From Montifringilla adamsi (lineage: Eukaryota; Chordata; Aves; Passeriformes; Passeridae), in contig JAGGNK010000002.1 in NCBI GenBank assembly GCA_017590115.1, positions 15,433,264-15,497,263 of the forward strand: a DNA stretch of 64,000 nt, written 5' to 3'. This document shows, one piece after another, positions 1 through 9,922 of the stretch (position 1 is its first letter; each line of letters opens with the position of its first letter). Both the position numbers and the translations under genes were made by a program. Below the pieces are notes generated by a model. The model searched no databases and was not told where the DNA came from. It saw only the letters and a list, made by a program, of their open reading frames with translations.

Positions 1-1
1 G

Positions 2-411
2 TTCCGGGCGGACCCGCTGTACTCCAGCCCCGCGGAGTCCCCGCGCCTCACCAACAGCCTCGTCAACACTTTCCTCTCGGCCGGCGGCGGCGGGGCCGGC
101 GCGGGCGGCGGCGGCGGCAACGAGTGTAAGATGGTCGACCTGCACGGGGTGAAGGTGGCCTCGTTCCTCGTGGAGGGGCAGGAGCTGATCTGCCTGCCGC
201 AGGTCTTTGATCTCTTCCTCAAGCACCTGGTGGGAGGGCTGCACACGGTCTACACCAAGCTGAAGCGGCTGGATATATCGCCCGTGGTGTGCACGGTGGA
301 GCAGGTCCGCATCCTGCGCGGGCTGGGGGCCATCCAGCCCGGCGTGAACCGCTGCAAGCTCATCACCAGGAAGGACTTCGAAACTTTGTACAACGACTGC
401 ACCAACGCGAG
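2..411 (+). CDS. DACH2: DACH2 (Dachshund homolog 2), first coding exon, 5'-truncated by the window edge
   Basis: DACH2 is a nuclear transcriptional cofactor of the PAX-SIX-EYA-DACH network. The frame is open from base 2 to 411 (136 codons plus 2 bases). It begins FRADPLYSSP, passes a Gly/Ala tract (80-118) and NECKMVDLHG, then gives the Ski/Sno/Dac domain (DACHbox-N, a winged-helix-like DNA-binding fold) with ELICLPQVFDLFLKHLVGG, HTVYTKLKRL and VRILRGLGAIQPGVNRCKL, ending DFETLYNDCTNAR. Residues favouring DACH2 over DACH1 as I recall them are HGVK, EGQELICLPQVF, LDISPVVCTVEQ, ITRKDF and the terminal AR. The ATG at 131 is internal: recognisable protein continues upstream in frame, so the true start lies before the window, probably by about 20-25 codons. 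The exon ends in phase 2, leaving AG for the next exon to complete. The C-terminal DACHbox-C coiled coil would be in later exons outside the window. Family assignment is near certain; the paralogue choice is somewhat less so. Confidence 0.93.
80..118 (+). repeat. GGC-rich trinucleotide tract encoding a Gly/Ala linker
   Basis: Thirteen codons here are all Gly or Ala, mostly GGC, including five consecutive GGC codons at 104-118. The tract lies in the low-complexity linker between the N-terminal FRADPLY motif and the DACHbox-N domain. DACH proteins are known for length-variable glycine and serine runs in this linker, so length variation between birds is expected and probably tolerated. Confidence 0.85.
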
Positions 412-417
412 GTGAGC
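412..417 (+). other. 5' splice donor of DACH2 exon 1
   Basis: The junction reads GCGAG|GTGAGC, a strong match to the vertebrate donor consensus MAG|GTRAGT. Reading through it would reach an in-frame TGA at 413-415 straight after the conserved CTNAR, so the sharp end of homology and the splice site agree. The intron is entered in phase 2. Confidence 0.92.
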
Positions 418-446
418 GCAGGCTCTGCTCTCGCCCCCGGCCGGCC

Positions 447-533
447 CGCGGGGAGCGCAACCGGGGGCGGGGGCGCGGGTCCCAGGGGAGGGGGGCGTGG
501 GGGGCACCGAGGGGCTGAGCGGGGCTGGGGTGC
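447..533 (+). other. G-run-rich block with G-quadruplex potential just inside intron 1
   Basis: The sense strand carries many runs of three to six G within about 85 bp (for example at 464-475, 484-496 and 499-504), separated by short loops. This satisfies the usual G3+N1-7 quadruplex pattern several times over. It lies 35-120 bp after the splice donor on the non-template strand, where G-clusters can support R-loops. Folding is inferred from sequence only. Confidence 0.6.
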
Positions 534-929
534 GGCGGTGCCCACACGGAAAACTTGCCCTGTTTCCATGAGCCCCCGCCATGGCCGGGACCGCCGGGCA
601 GCGGAGCGGCTCCGCGCTCCGGTCTCCAAACTTTTCTCCAAGCAGGGAAAGCCGATAGTTCCCGAAAACACTCCTTAAAAAAAACCCCAAACCAACCCGA
701 GTCTCCAAAAGTTTTCTCCGTTACGTTTGTCCCACTAGAACCCGCGGCTGTGCTGCGGCGCTCCCGCGGGCGGTGCCAGCCGGGTGCCCGGGCAGGGGCT
801 GCGGGTCCCGGTGTCCCCGGAGCGGCTCCGCTCCCGCAGCTCCGGAGCGGCCGCAGCTCCTGCCCTGCCCGGCTTCGGTCAGTGAGCCCCCGGATCCCTG
901 CTGGGTCCTGCATACTCGGGGTTGTAATC

Positions 930-1480
930 CTGGTTTGTGACCTCATGGCTGCTGCCTTTAGAAATGATAATGATCTAAATAAACACAAAACCCTCTGGGG
1001 GCTCGGCAGGAACGCTGGTGCCGTGGGGCAGGGTGTAAGGCAGGCACTTCGGAGATGCCGTTCCCCGCTTCAGCAGTTGCTGAGGGACGTCTCCAGAAGC
1101 ATTTCCATGTCAGAGCCTGCTGCTGCTTTCTGTGGCACCAAACTTTCTTTACAGACGCTTCAGCGAGCTTTGGGTGCGATATCCGACCTGCGGCGTGCCC
1201 GCGTTCAGTGACTGAGGGCTTTGTGTCACTGGTCCGACCCGCTTAGCGCTGACCGGGGGTTTTATCTTTAATAACTTAATTTCGTGCCGTGCGGGGCCTC
1301 ATCCTGCACTCGCTCCTCAAGCAGGAGCAGACCGGGCGTTATTTTTGAATGCGATGTTTGCTTTGTTTCGAATCACTTTATATTACAGGTGGCACTTTAG
1401 AGATGCACTTTATTCCTAGATCTGTTAGTAGGAACTACGTGGTTTTTTTTCCTGCTCTCGTTTTTTTTCTGTAACCCCTT
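930..1480. other. Intronic transition zone, no feature seen
   Basis: GC content falls gradually here from the CpG-rich 5' region to AT-rich intron. Short open frames on the plus strand (555-1211, 1055-1246) are products of GC-rich sequence and match nothing I know. Confidence 0.6.
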
Positions 1481-1700
1481 CTCCCGCTGCCTGTTTCAGT
1501 GTCAGGCACCTCGATGACATCACACCCACTGCTTTATTTAAGTGATGGGTTTGGAAGTACGGTCTGAGGCTTACATTAATTTTATTCCAATACATTAGAT
1601 TACCAAGGGGCACATTTAACATGTAAATGCTTCTGTGAAATGTTTCTGTGACTCGACTAGCATGAAAGTTGATGGTTAAAGAAAAAACATCTCGTCAATT
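1480..1700. promoter_or_regulatory. Possible promoter-proximal conserved non-coding element
   Basis: This 220-bp block is repeat-free and has mixed base composition. It includes a CACCTCGATGACATCAC segment, an AT-rich CTTTATTTAAGTGATGGG stretch and a homeodomain-like ACATTAATTTTATT, about 1.1-1.3 kb past exon 1. These are weak, sequence-only hints of a conserved enhancer. Confidence 0.25.
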
Positions 1701-4490
1701 TCTCTGACCGTGCCAAAGTTTTTTATTAAGGAAATACAGGAGCTGATATGATGCAGCCTGTAGATCTAGTCTGATGATTTCTGCTCTTGTACTACCAGTG
1801 TTTTAAAATCTTAAAATGCTGCAGAGTTAAATGTTTAAAACTTGTATTTCCCAACTTTATTTTCCGCCCCTTCTCTTTGACAAAGAGAAATAGGCGTGAT
1901 AGGACGAGGGAATGGGAAATGCAGGGAGCAGTGGGGAGGGAGCCGCAGGTGAGGAGCCAAGTGATGCTCCAGGAGGGGCTGAAAGGAGCAGAGAGTGGAA
2001 CGGAGCCCTGGGAAAGGCTGGGGATCAGGCAGAGCTCTCAGCTCAGACTCACACGTGTTGAATGTGCTTAAACTTTCCCCACCCTGCTATGAAAAAGTAA
2101 ATAGCAAATGCTTTTACATGTCGCTTCTTTGTGCCTCATGAAGATGCCACTGGTTGGAAGAAGCTGCTCACATCAGGTGTTTTGCATTCGCGGTTTGAGG
2201 TGTAACACATGAGGAGTGTTATCAGCACACCTGAAACTTTGTTCAAGGATTGTAACTAATGTTAATTGTATTCTGTCCTGCTAATTAAATGCTTAATGCC
2301 TCATTTTATTTACAGATTATTATTTTCCTTGAGCAGTCCATACTTACTGGAGAGAATGTTGGGTAAAAATAGTTAAATACATGGGTAATCTTAATTATTT
2401 TTGTTTGCTGTGAAGTGACCTGGGAAGCACTGCAGTGCACGTTATCAAACAAATCAAATGCAGTAGAACTGGTAAAAGACATGCTCACAGTTTTTAGTTC
2501 TGTACCTGGAAAGTAAAGGCTTGAAAAATATGTGATCTTTTGGAAGTAATGCTCTCAACTCGGAATACTGTGCATTGCTTTTCTAGTTAATATTTTTAAA
2601 AAATTTGGTAGCTATTTATATATTTATTTGAATACTGTAGAAATGCTGTGGTAAACTCAAGAGCTGCCAGTAAAAGTAAGACATGCTGGGTATCATTATT
2701 TTCACTGGTAATTGACTTGTAAAAGTCGGCATCTCTTACGTTAGTGTGCCCTTTTTAGTTATTTTTTTTAATTGGGATGCAAACCATTGATTGTATGTAA
2801 CTGAAAAAAAGGTAAATTCTATTTCTCCTGCTTACTCTATTGCGTTTTTCTAGTTGAGTTTGTCTACGGAGCTGGTAAGAGCTTCAGAGAAACACACCCG
2901 TGGGTGAAAGTTTTTTGGTGTGTGTGTTCTGTAGCAGGAGTTACTCTGTCCAGCAGCTCTGATCTGTGTATTTCTGTGGTACTTTCACATGCACTGTTGA
3001 AATTGTCATTCACATATTTACACAATCTTCCTAATGTTTGTTTTTAGCCAGCACCGTGCACTGTAATTTGCAAGCAAGGTTTGTGAAATGAAACTAACTG
3101 CTCATTTCATTGCAGGTCCCACCCTCCAGTGAGTACAACATACTGACAAAATCTAGCTCCTGATGGGCAATACCTTAGAATATTGCTTACATTATGGAGA
3201 ATTGCTTAAATTTAATGGTAAAGCATAACATTTACTTAAAACAAAACAAAACAAAAAAAAAAAAAAAAAAAAAAACCACCCAAACTACTATGAGGATGTA
3301 TTTTTAAAAGGAAATTTAAAACTGTAGTAAGAACATGTTTATCATAGTACATATGTCAGTCCTGAAAAATAGGATTGTATGACTGTGATCACAACCTCTT
3401 CCACACAGTTCTGTATTTGATGGATGCTACTGGCCACTGAAAAAGCATAGTATTGGTCTGGATTATTCAGTGAGTGGTCAGAATACTTTCCAGAAAAGAG
3501 TATTTCAGTACGTGGCATATATTTTTTATGATTTAAAGTAACCATTTAAGCTAATATTTTGCATTACTTTGGCTATTCACAAACAATAAAAGGCTTTAGA
3601 AATGAATTTAAGCAGTAAATGCAGACATTTAATTTTATGAGATAATGAGGGTCTAGTCATGTTGACTATTAAAAGCTACCCTATAGTCAGCAGTACTCTT
3701 GTCTTTTATTAGGAGACTGATGTCAAGATTGTAATTAAAGCAATCCAGCCATGTAGCTCTGCACACAGCTTCCTGTATATTGATAGGAAATGTGGGCATC
3801 TGATTGTCCATAAACTTCTTTCTCTAAGTGGATATTTAGCCTGCATTCAGACTTGGCCAAATCTATGAATTTTGGAGCTGTTAGCATTTTTTAATAAAGA
3901 TCAGTTTTTCAGTTTCCCTCTCTTCCTTGGAGAGGAGGCTCACTTCAGACACTCTGGAGAGAGATCACTGGCAAAGTGGATTCTGCTTGAGATGGAGAAA
4001 GGAATTCTCCCACTTTCTGAGCGGTGCAGGTTTGCTTTTGGAAAAATCCCTCTTTCTTTTTGGCTATCTTGAAAGTCTGTGCCTGTTCAAAACTCCTAAA
4101 ATACTTGAATATTTTCATCAGATGCATATCTAATCTGGAGAACCCTTGATTAAAATTCCCTTCTTTCTTCATAGCACTAGAGCTCCCCATTTGAAGGATA
4201 ACATGCTTTTCCTCCAAAATGGAGTATTTGTATGATTCCTGCATGTGTATATGCATAATACATATGTAATTTTCTACTGAGACTTCTACAACTGAAAAAT
4301 ACTGTGTTTTTGTAGCAAAGACAAAAAAGCTAAACAATTAGGTATTAATGATATTCTTGTTGCATATTCAAAAGGTCTTTGCAAGCATTTCTTCTCCTTT
4401 TTTTCTTTTCACCATTTCAACCTGCAGAACTCTTCACTGTCACTTCAAATCACACAATTCTACAAAGATAAAACAACATTTAAACTCATT
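1700..4490. other. AT-rich intronic sequence with one simple repeat
   Basis: Nothing gene-like is seen. A GC-richer patch at 1,890-2,060 starts with TGATAGGACGAGGGAATGG, close to a piece of CR1 as I recall it, but the similarity stops after about 20 bp. A CAAAA/poly-A tract lies at 3,235-3,275. Confidence 0.55.
3235..3275. repeat. (CAAAA)n / poly-A tract
   Basis: Two ACAAA units are followed by 23 consecutive A residues (3,253-3,275). No recognisable retrotransposon or processed pseudogene precedes it, so it is called a simple repeat rather than a retroposon tail. Confidence 0.85.
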
Positions 4491-4830
4491 TGCTTTGGGA
4501 GGAAAATTGAGCATTTGCACCCAATAAGCCTGATTGTGGAACTGCATGCAAATTGTGTTTTGATTTATCTCTTTTGCACTTTTTTCCATTTGAATTGATC
4601 TTGCATTAATTTCGCCAAGCGGCTCTGTGAGGCTGCAGATGTTGCCCTGTGTTTAATAAATCAATGAGACAGATCTGAATGAATCACTTCAGATGGATTC
4701 TCTGCTCGGTTTGATGTCTAGATGTTATTCTTAGCTTGTTATCATGACAGATGCATTAATGTTCCCATACACTGCCAGCAATGTCAAAGAGATTGAAGCT
4801 TTTAAAGTGGCGGTATCCCCTTTTCCCCCT
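4490..4830. promoter_or_regulatory. Candidate conserved non-coding enhancer
   Basis: This repeat-free block is dense in developmental transcription-factor motifs. It has a perfect POU octamer ATGCAAAT at 4,546-4,553, a CATTAATTTCG homeodomain-like core near 4,603, TTTAATAAATCAATGAGACAG near 4,651, and TGACAG (MEIS/TGIF core) at 4,745-4,750 running straight into ATGCATTAATG. Even composition with interspersed AT-rich cores is typical of vertebrate conserved elements in developmental genes. Conservation itself was not measured. Confidence 0.42.
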
Positions 4831-7560
4831 TCTGTTGGAATAACTAAATTGCCTTTAGGAATAGGTCAAAATATAAATTTAATCTTGGCATTATTGTGGG
4901 GGAAGATGCTAAACTTCTGATCATATTATAACGCAGGCAAATGCAGATTCTTACAGAATGATTAATTATTCCCAAATAGTGGAGATCAATATTAAAATCT
5001 AAACATAGGATAGCTCCTTAATAGAGTAACCACTTTCTCAACATTAATATTTCATTGTAATAGGAATGATACGAATAAATAATATAAGACTAGAACATGT
5101 TAAAAGTATTGCTATAAATAGGATATCATCGTGTCCAAATTGATTACAGGCTGAAGTAAGGCTTTTCTTTTTTCCTTTTTTTACCTCATTAAGAATTTTC
5201 TTTTAAAGTTAAGTATGTCTGGATTCAACATCTGTTAGATTTAAAATACTTGTTTGTTATATTTCTGCTACTACTCCCCATGTAGGGCCAGATATGTTGG
5301 AGAAGTTGTTGATCACCGTTAATTTTGGGTCAGTTTAGTCTGGTATCCATTATCTTGGACAGAACCTGTGGAACACAAACCATAAAAGGCTGGAACGTGT
5401 CTTTGTGGAAAGGTTTTAAATTCTGAGAAAAAGATAGCACAAAGTGTAAAGTACTCTACCATGAATAATGAAGATCTCTTTCCCACGTAGGCTATGCACA
5501 GCTTTTATTCCTTAGTGTTTGCTAAACCACTCGTGGTCATCTTTGTTTTTTCTTTAGAGGATAAAATAGTATTTTGTTCAGTCATTTTGTTAAACCTGAT
5601 TTCTCTCTGTGACACTTTTATTTTCATTTTTAAAATTATTAGGAATGTTCCTTTTCCTAATCTTTCCTTGACACAGAAGAACTCTGACTTTTTGTCTTTA
5701 AGGCTTCTGAGAATAAATTGGAGAAACTGGCTGTAACGGATCTAGATTTATGTTGGCATTCTTGGTATTCTTGCTCCAGTAGTTCCAATTTGATAAAGGA
5801 AACAATATATGTAATAGAAATTCACAGTTTATTCAAATGAGTTTAAGCTTTAGCATTGTTATATTTGCCTTTCTCTCACCAATATATCAATGTGTGGCAA
5901 TAGCATTATGCTCAGAATGCCTCCAGAAGGGACCAGCTCTGTAGATGGGGAATTATTCTCACGCTGGGGCTGTGGCTGCACACGCAGCCTCTGTTTGTGC
6001 ACTGCTTTGAAAGGCAGGGAAAACCAACTTTGGTAGGACTGAGGAGCACAGAAAAAACCACTGAATTGAAGAATTATTTTTTATTGTATGGCAGTGGCCT
6101 TAGAGTGAGAAAATAGTCTCTACCTACCTTAGTAATTTTACAGTAAATATTTCAAATGAGCCTCATGAGATGTTTTAAAGAATTATCTTGTGTATTTCAC
6201 TGCTTTCAGGCTGGAACTGGTGTTTTGTAAGGGCTGTTTGTCGGCATTAGTATTAAAACGGTGCTGAAATCTGGGCTGTAAAGTCTCTGTTTTGACTTTG
6301 CTGAGGTGAACCTCCCTTTCATGCCAGGAGCCGTTTTCCAGAACAAGGGCAAAGAACTTAAAATGTTTCTAGGATCTGAGCCCTTCTCATCAAAGGTGGG
6401 ACATGCTTACTGAATCCTGCTTTTGGAAGAATAACGTGTTCCTGTGTTTTTGGGTCTGATGTTACACTTGCTGAATGTAGGATCTTGGATCTCTTTTGTG
6501 CTTTTCCAGAGGTGATAATTATGAAATTTCTGAAGTTGCACACAAAGTTATCCAAATCCTTACTTTAAAATACACGGCAAGTTCCCAGCTGGCTGCTTTT
6601 GTAAGTTCTTTGTGTGATTATCAGTTTCATAAAACCTGTAGGTGTATGGAAATGCATAACTTTAATGATTATTTACATGCACAGTACTAATATCAAACCC
6701 AAACATAATGAGGCTACTTCAGAGTTCCTGCTGTCTGGGATGTGTTCCTTTGGTGTAAGCCAAGGCAAGGTTTTTATATGTTGTGATTAAACCTGCATTC
6801 CCAAGCACAAGTACGCTAGTTAGTCATGATTCTTAGTGATTTAGATTTATCCTGGTTGATATTAGAACTGTCCCTCGGGGCTACAAGCTTTTGATCTTTG
6901 TTCCCTCTTGGTAAAACAGGGTTATCCAAAGTGTCTGGGTAATGGGGTTTCCCCTCTCCCTCTATTCTACAACCTGTAAGAAACACTGATACCTATTAAC
7001 TAATGTACTTTGATACCTGCCCCAGAAGGTTCCAATATCCAAATCCTGTAAAGCAGAAATTTCTTTGCTTGCCTTTAATTTTTGGTAGTGCAGCCATGCT
7101 CTTGTTTTGTGTGTGTGTGTAAAGTTTATTGTCACTAGCAGACATGGGGAGATTATATTCCCTTGTCAGTACATCCTGACCCGCTGAGCCCGTTTTGCTC
7201 ATTAAAATAGATTATGTCAGAGCCTTTCTTGACTCACTCACAAATACCACTTCTCCAGAAAGTAAGAACCAAACCCAATTAATGTGCTCCCTTTATTACT
7301 GTGCAGTGCTTTAAAGTGTGATGTTTAGCAGTGTATATTGTTCCTATGATAAGGTATAAAATGTTCGATTGCAATTGTGCCTGATGTTATCAAGTTTCTG
7401 GAAATTGATATCTGGTACTGGCATTTAACCTGCATCCACTCTGTCTGCTATCTATGGGATGGGTTAAAAAGAAAAAGTACTATTGATCTGTAGCTGGATT
7501 AAAGTTTGAAATCGGCAACAGCATGAGCACAAAAGGCTTTTTTATGATTTCTCAGCTTGC
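4830..7560. other. AT-rich intronic sequence, no feature seen
   Basis: Single-copy-looking sequence with only short chance frames (5,494-5,736; 6,496-6,690). The only simple repeat noticed is a TG dinucleotide run of about 13 bp near 7,110. No transposon is recognised. Confidence 0.55.
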
Positions 7561-8060
7561 CATTGATCTACCAGTTTTATTGCATTCATTATTTATTAAA
7601 AGAATTTGCAAGCTAAACATAACGTTAAGCTAGTTTGCACACAGGGACTGCACTTAGGAAATTGAATGGAAATTGCATTAGAGATGAACATCTGTGCTAT
7701 TTTTCCACTCGTGTGTTTATGGGTTTGTATAAAAGGTGTATTGGATTAACAGTTATAACCATTATAGCTTGCAGCAATATGTTAGAACCCCAAGCATTTA
7801 GTAGTTATTTAAGAAGGAGACTCTTTTTTCTTACACTAAAAAGTATGGTAATGCCATGACAAACAGAGCTTTTATTGGATTATTCCTTATTAATGGGCTT
7901 TTTACAACTAATGTGTAAAACTTGAGGTATCTTGCTATATTATGCATGTGCACTATTATCTATGCTACATAAAGCTCCATTAATATTGTCATTAATTGAA
8001 GGTTTCCAGTGACAGTATTAGTTAAGGTTTTGGCATGCAGTCACTGAAGTATTGAAATGT
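7560..8060. promoter_or_regulatory. Candidate conserved non-coding enhancer
   Basis: About 500 bp of repeat-free AT-rich sequence carries clustered homeodomain-type cores: GGATTA at 7,877-7,882 (PITX/OTX-like), ATTAATGGGC soon after, ATTAATT at 7,991-7,997 and TGACAG at 8,010-8,015. A short frame at 7,635-7,859 shows no recognisable protein feature. The call rests on motif density and absence of repeats. Confidence 0.35.
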
Positions 8061-9366
8061 ATTTTATAGGAATGTAAGTATTGAAAAGATCCTTAATATA
8101 TGTTCCTTCAGATTTTTCCCAGCAAGTCAACTAGTTTACTCTCCTCCTTGAGCTGGGTACCTTCTGTGATGTATCGTGTCAGTGAAGAAGGTGAAATCTT
8201 AAGTATTTTGAAATATTTTTCAATTTCAGTTAAAAGGTTCAGTTGCCCTTAACACTGGCTGTAGTTGTGTGTGACATACAAAGTGTAGGGTAGATCTTGA
8301 CTTTTGAGGTCATCTCCTGTAATGATTTTAGAGTTTCTTTCTTGATTGTGCTCCTTCGGTAAAACAGAGGAAAAATTACTGCAGGGGCTGTGAAAAGTAT
8401 GTTTGTATAATCAAGATGTTACCTGTTTGTTTGGTCTAAAAGTAAGTCCAGTCTGTTCATGACTAAAATGTACTGAAATATGTCAGGTTGTGCACCACCA
8501 GTGCACTTGCAGTTATTCTGCTCAAGGCTCCACCTGAGGCATCTCACAGCTTGTAAGGCTTGAGGCTTTCCTGTGCTCAGACGCAGAAATGAGCTCCATG
8601 CCAGGAGGTTGTGCTGCCTCCTTGGAGTGCCACCCCCTCATCCTTTCTGTCTCTGGTAGGATGAGAGTATTTTGAGCAGAGTTAGCTCTGATTTTTCTTT
8701 GAAAGAATCTCAGGGCTGTTTTTCAGCAGCATTTTGCATTTACAGTTCTTAGTCTTCCTCACTCTTCCTCACCCCTGTGGTCAGAGTTTTCATATTCTAT
8801 CAGATAATACATTTCAGCTTCCCTGTAAGTTAAAGCAGGAGTTATATTTAATACAGCATTTATGCAATTAAATACACACATACTCATTGATAAAATGTTT
8901 CCGTACACATAAATTTATGTATGATGTGATTTAAACTAAACTTCTGGATTTTTCCAAAGCGCTCTCAACCATGGAAATCAGCCTTGATTTTTGGAGAGGG
9001 AGACTTTAGAATAATCCAGAAATTTGCTATGGGCATGAACTAAAATTGCTAAATAAACTTAGAGGGCTGTTTGGGCTACCTTGGTGTCCTTAGTTAAAGT
9101 CTTTATTTTTTTTTAATGCTTGTCATAGCCATGTAAGTGAGTAACATTCTCAGCATGTAATTCAATTCTGTCCAGTCTGTGGCAAGAGAACTTTTAGACT
9201 GGGATGCCCTCATGGGGTATTTTAAATCAGCAAAACACCAAGACTTTTCTCTTTGCTCTTTTCGAGCCTGAGTGGGCAGTGGAATTAAAACAGAATATTT
9301 TTTTATAAAGCTCATCAGAGTTACCTCGTGCTGTGTGTACAGTTCCAAATCTAACATACTTTGCAG
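8060..9366. other. Intronic sequence, no feature seen
   Basis: Ordinary intron with a slightly GC-richer patch at 8,490-8,650. No open frame, repeat or regulatory block stands out. Confidence 0.5.
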
Positions 9367-9450
9367 AATCACAGAATTTCTGAGACTAGCAGGGTCCTCT
9401 TGAGGTCATCTTTGTGCATTTTGAGATGAGGACTCTCCCTGTCTGTAAGC
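9366..9450 (-). mobile_element. CR1 LINE 3'-tail fragment (degenerate)
   Basis: The segment begins AGAATCACAGAATTTCTGAG and continues GGGTCCTCTTGAGGTCATC. This resembles the reverse complement of the conserved CR1 3' end (an ATTCTGTGATTCT-type terminus preceded by GATGACCTC...). It is short and diverged, lies head-on to the plus-strand CR1 that follows, and has no coding content. Confidence 0.55.
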
Positions 9451-9469
9451 TGGAGCAATGTGGACTGGA

Positions 9470-9922
9470 TGGATGGAGCATGGAAGAGGAATTGGCTGGA
9501 TGGTGACGCTCAGAGCTGCATCAGCTGCTGGATCCCCAGGTGGTGCCCAGGGAGCAGTGGTGTTCCAGGGTGGGCACTGGCACGGCACTCATGCTGTTTA
9601 ATCCTGGTGTCAGGGACAGGACAGGGGGATGGAACCATTGGTGACAGGGACAGTGGGGTGGAGCCCTCAGCAGCAGCCCCAGGCTGGGTGGGATGGGAAG
9701 GGATGGATCCCAAGGGACCTGGACAGGCTGCAGAGGTGGGACTGGGCAAACCTGGTGGAGCTGAGAAGGCCAAGCTCAGGGTGCTGGCTGCCCCATCCCT
9801 GGTGTCCAAGGCCAGGCAGGACAGGGCTTGGAGCAGCCTGGGACAGTGGAAGGTGTCCCTGCCCATGGCAAGGGTGGGATGAGCTTTAAGGTCCCTTCCA
9901 ACCCAAACCATTCTGGGATTTT
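9470..9922 (+). mobile_element. CR1 LINE, 5'-truncated and internally deleted copy
   Basis: CR1 is the dominant avian LINE. The 5' part (from about 9,480) follows the reverse-transcriptase-coding region: GGCTGGATGGTGACGCTCAGAG, a CTGTTTAATCCTGGTG stretch, GGGACCTGGACAGGCT and AAGGCCAAGCTC. At about 9,780-9,795 it jumps to the 3' end, with GCCCCATCCCTGGTGTCCAAG, GGAAGGTGTCCCTGCCCATG and finally AAGGTCCCTTCCAACCC. Several hundred bases of the family consensus are missing at this junction. The intact 3' end shows normal CR1 5' truncation plus a later deletion. Frames at 9,460-9,882 (+) and 9,510-9,989 (-) fall in this relic and are not genes. Confidence 0.85.

Larger units (their letters stand above)
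1..930. promoter_or_regulatory. CpG-rich 5' region (CpG island) over exon 1 and the start of intron 1
   Basis: This stretch is very GC-rich and full of CpG dinucleotides, unlike the AT-rich remainder. It covers the coding exon and about 500 bp of intron; weaker CpG-rich sequence continues to about 1,250. CpG islands at the 5' end of developmental genes usually mark promoters that are unmethylated or Polycomb-regulated. The transcription start and 5' UTR lie upstream of the window, so no core promoter can be called. Confidence 0.75.

Noticed and set aside
131..415. ATG at 131 as the DACH2 start and TGA at 413 as its stop
   Set aside because: Conserved protein continues upstream in frame to base 2, and the TGA lies inside the splice donor GTGAGC; both are artefacts of reading genomic DNA.
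250..708. 152-codon minus-strand and 129-codon plus-strand frames over exon 1 and the CpG island
   Set aside because: They overlap the DACH2 exon in other frames, consist of low-complexity Pro/Gly/Arg/Ala residues and arise from GC-rich sequence with few stops.
1890..2060. CR1-like GC-richer patch
   Set aside because: Only about 20 bp (TGATAGGACGAGGGAATGG) resembles CR1; the rest does not follow the element.
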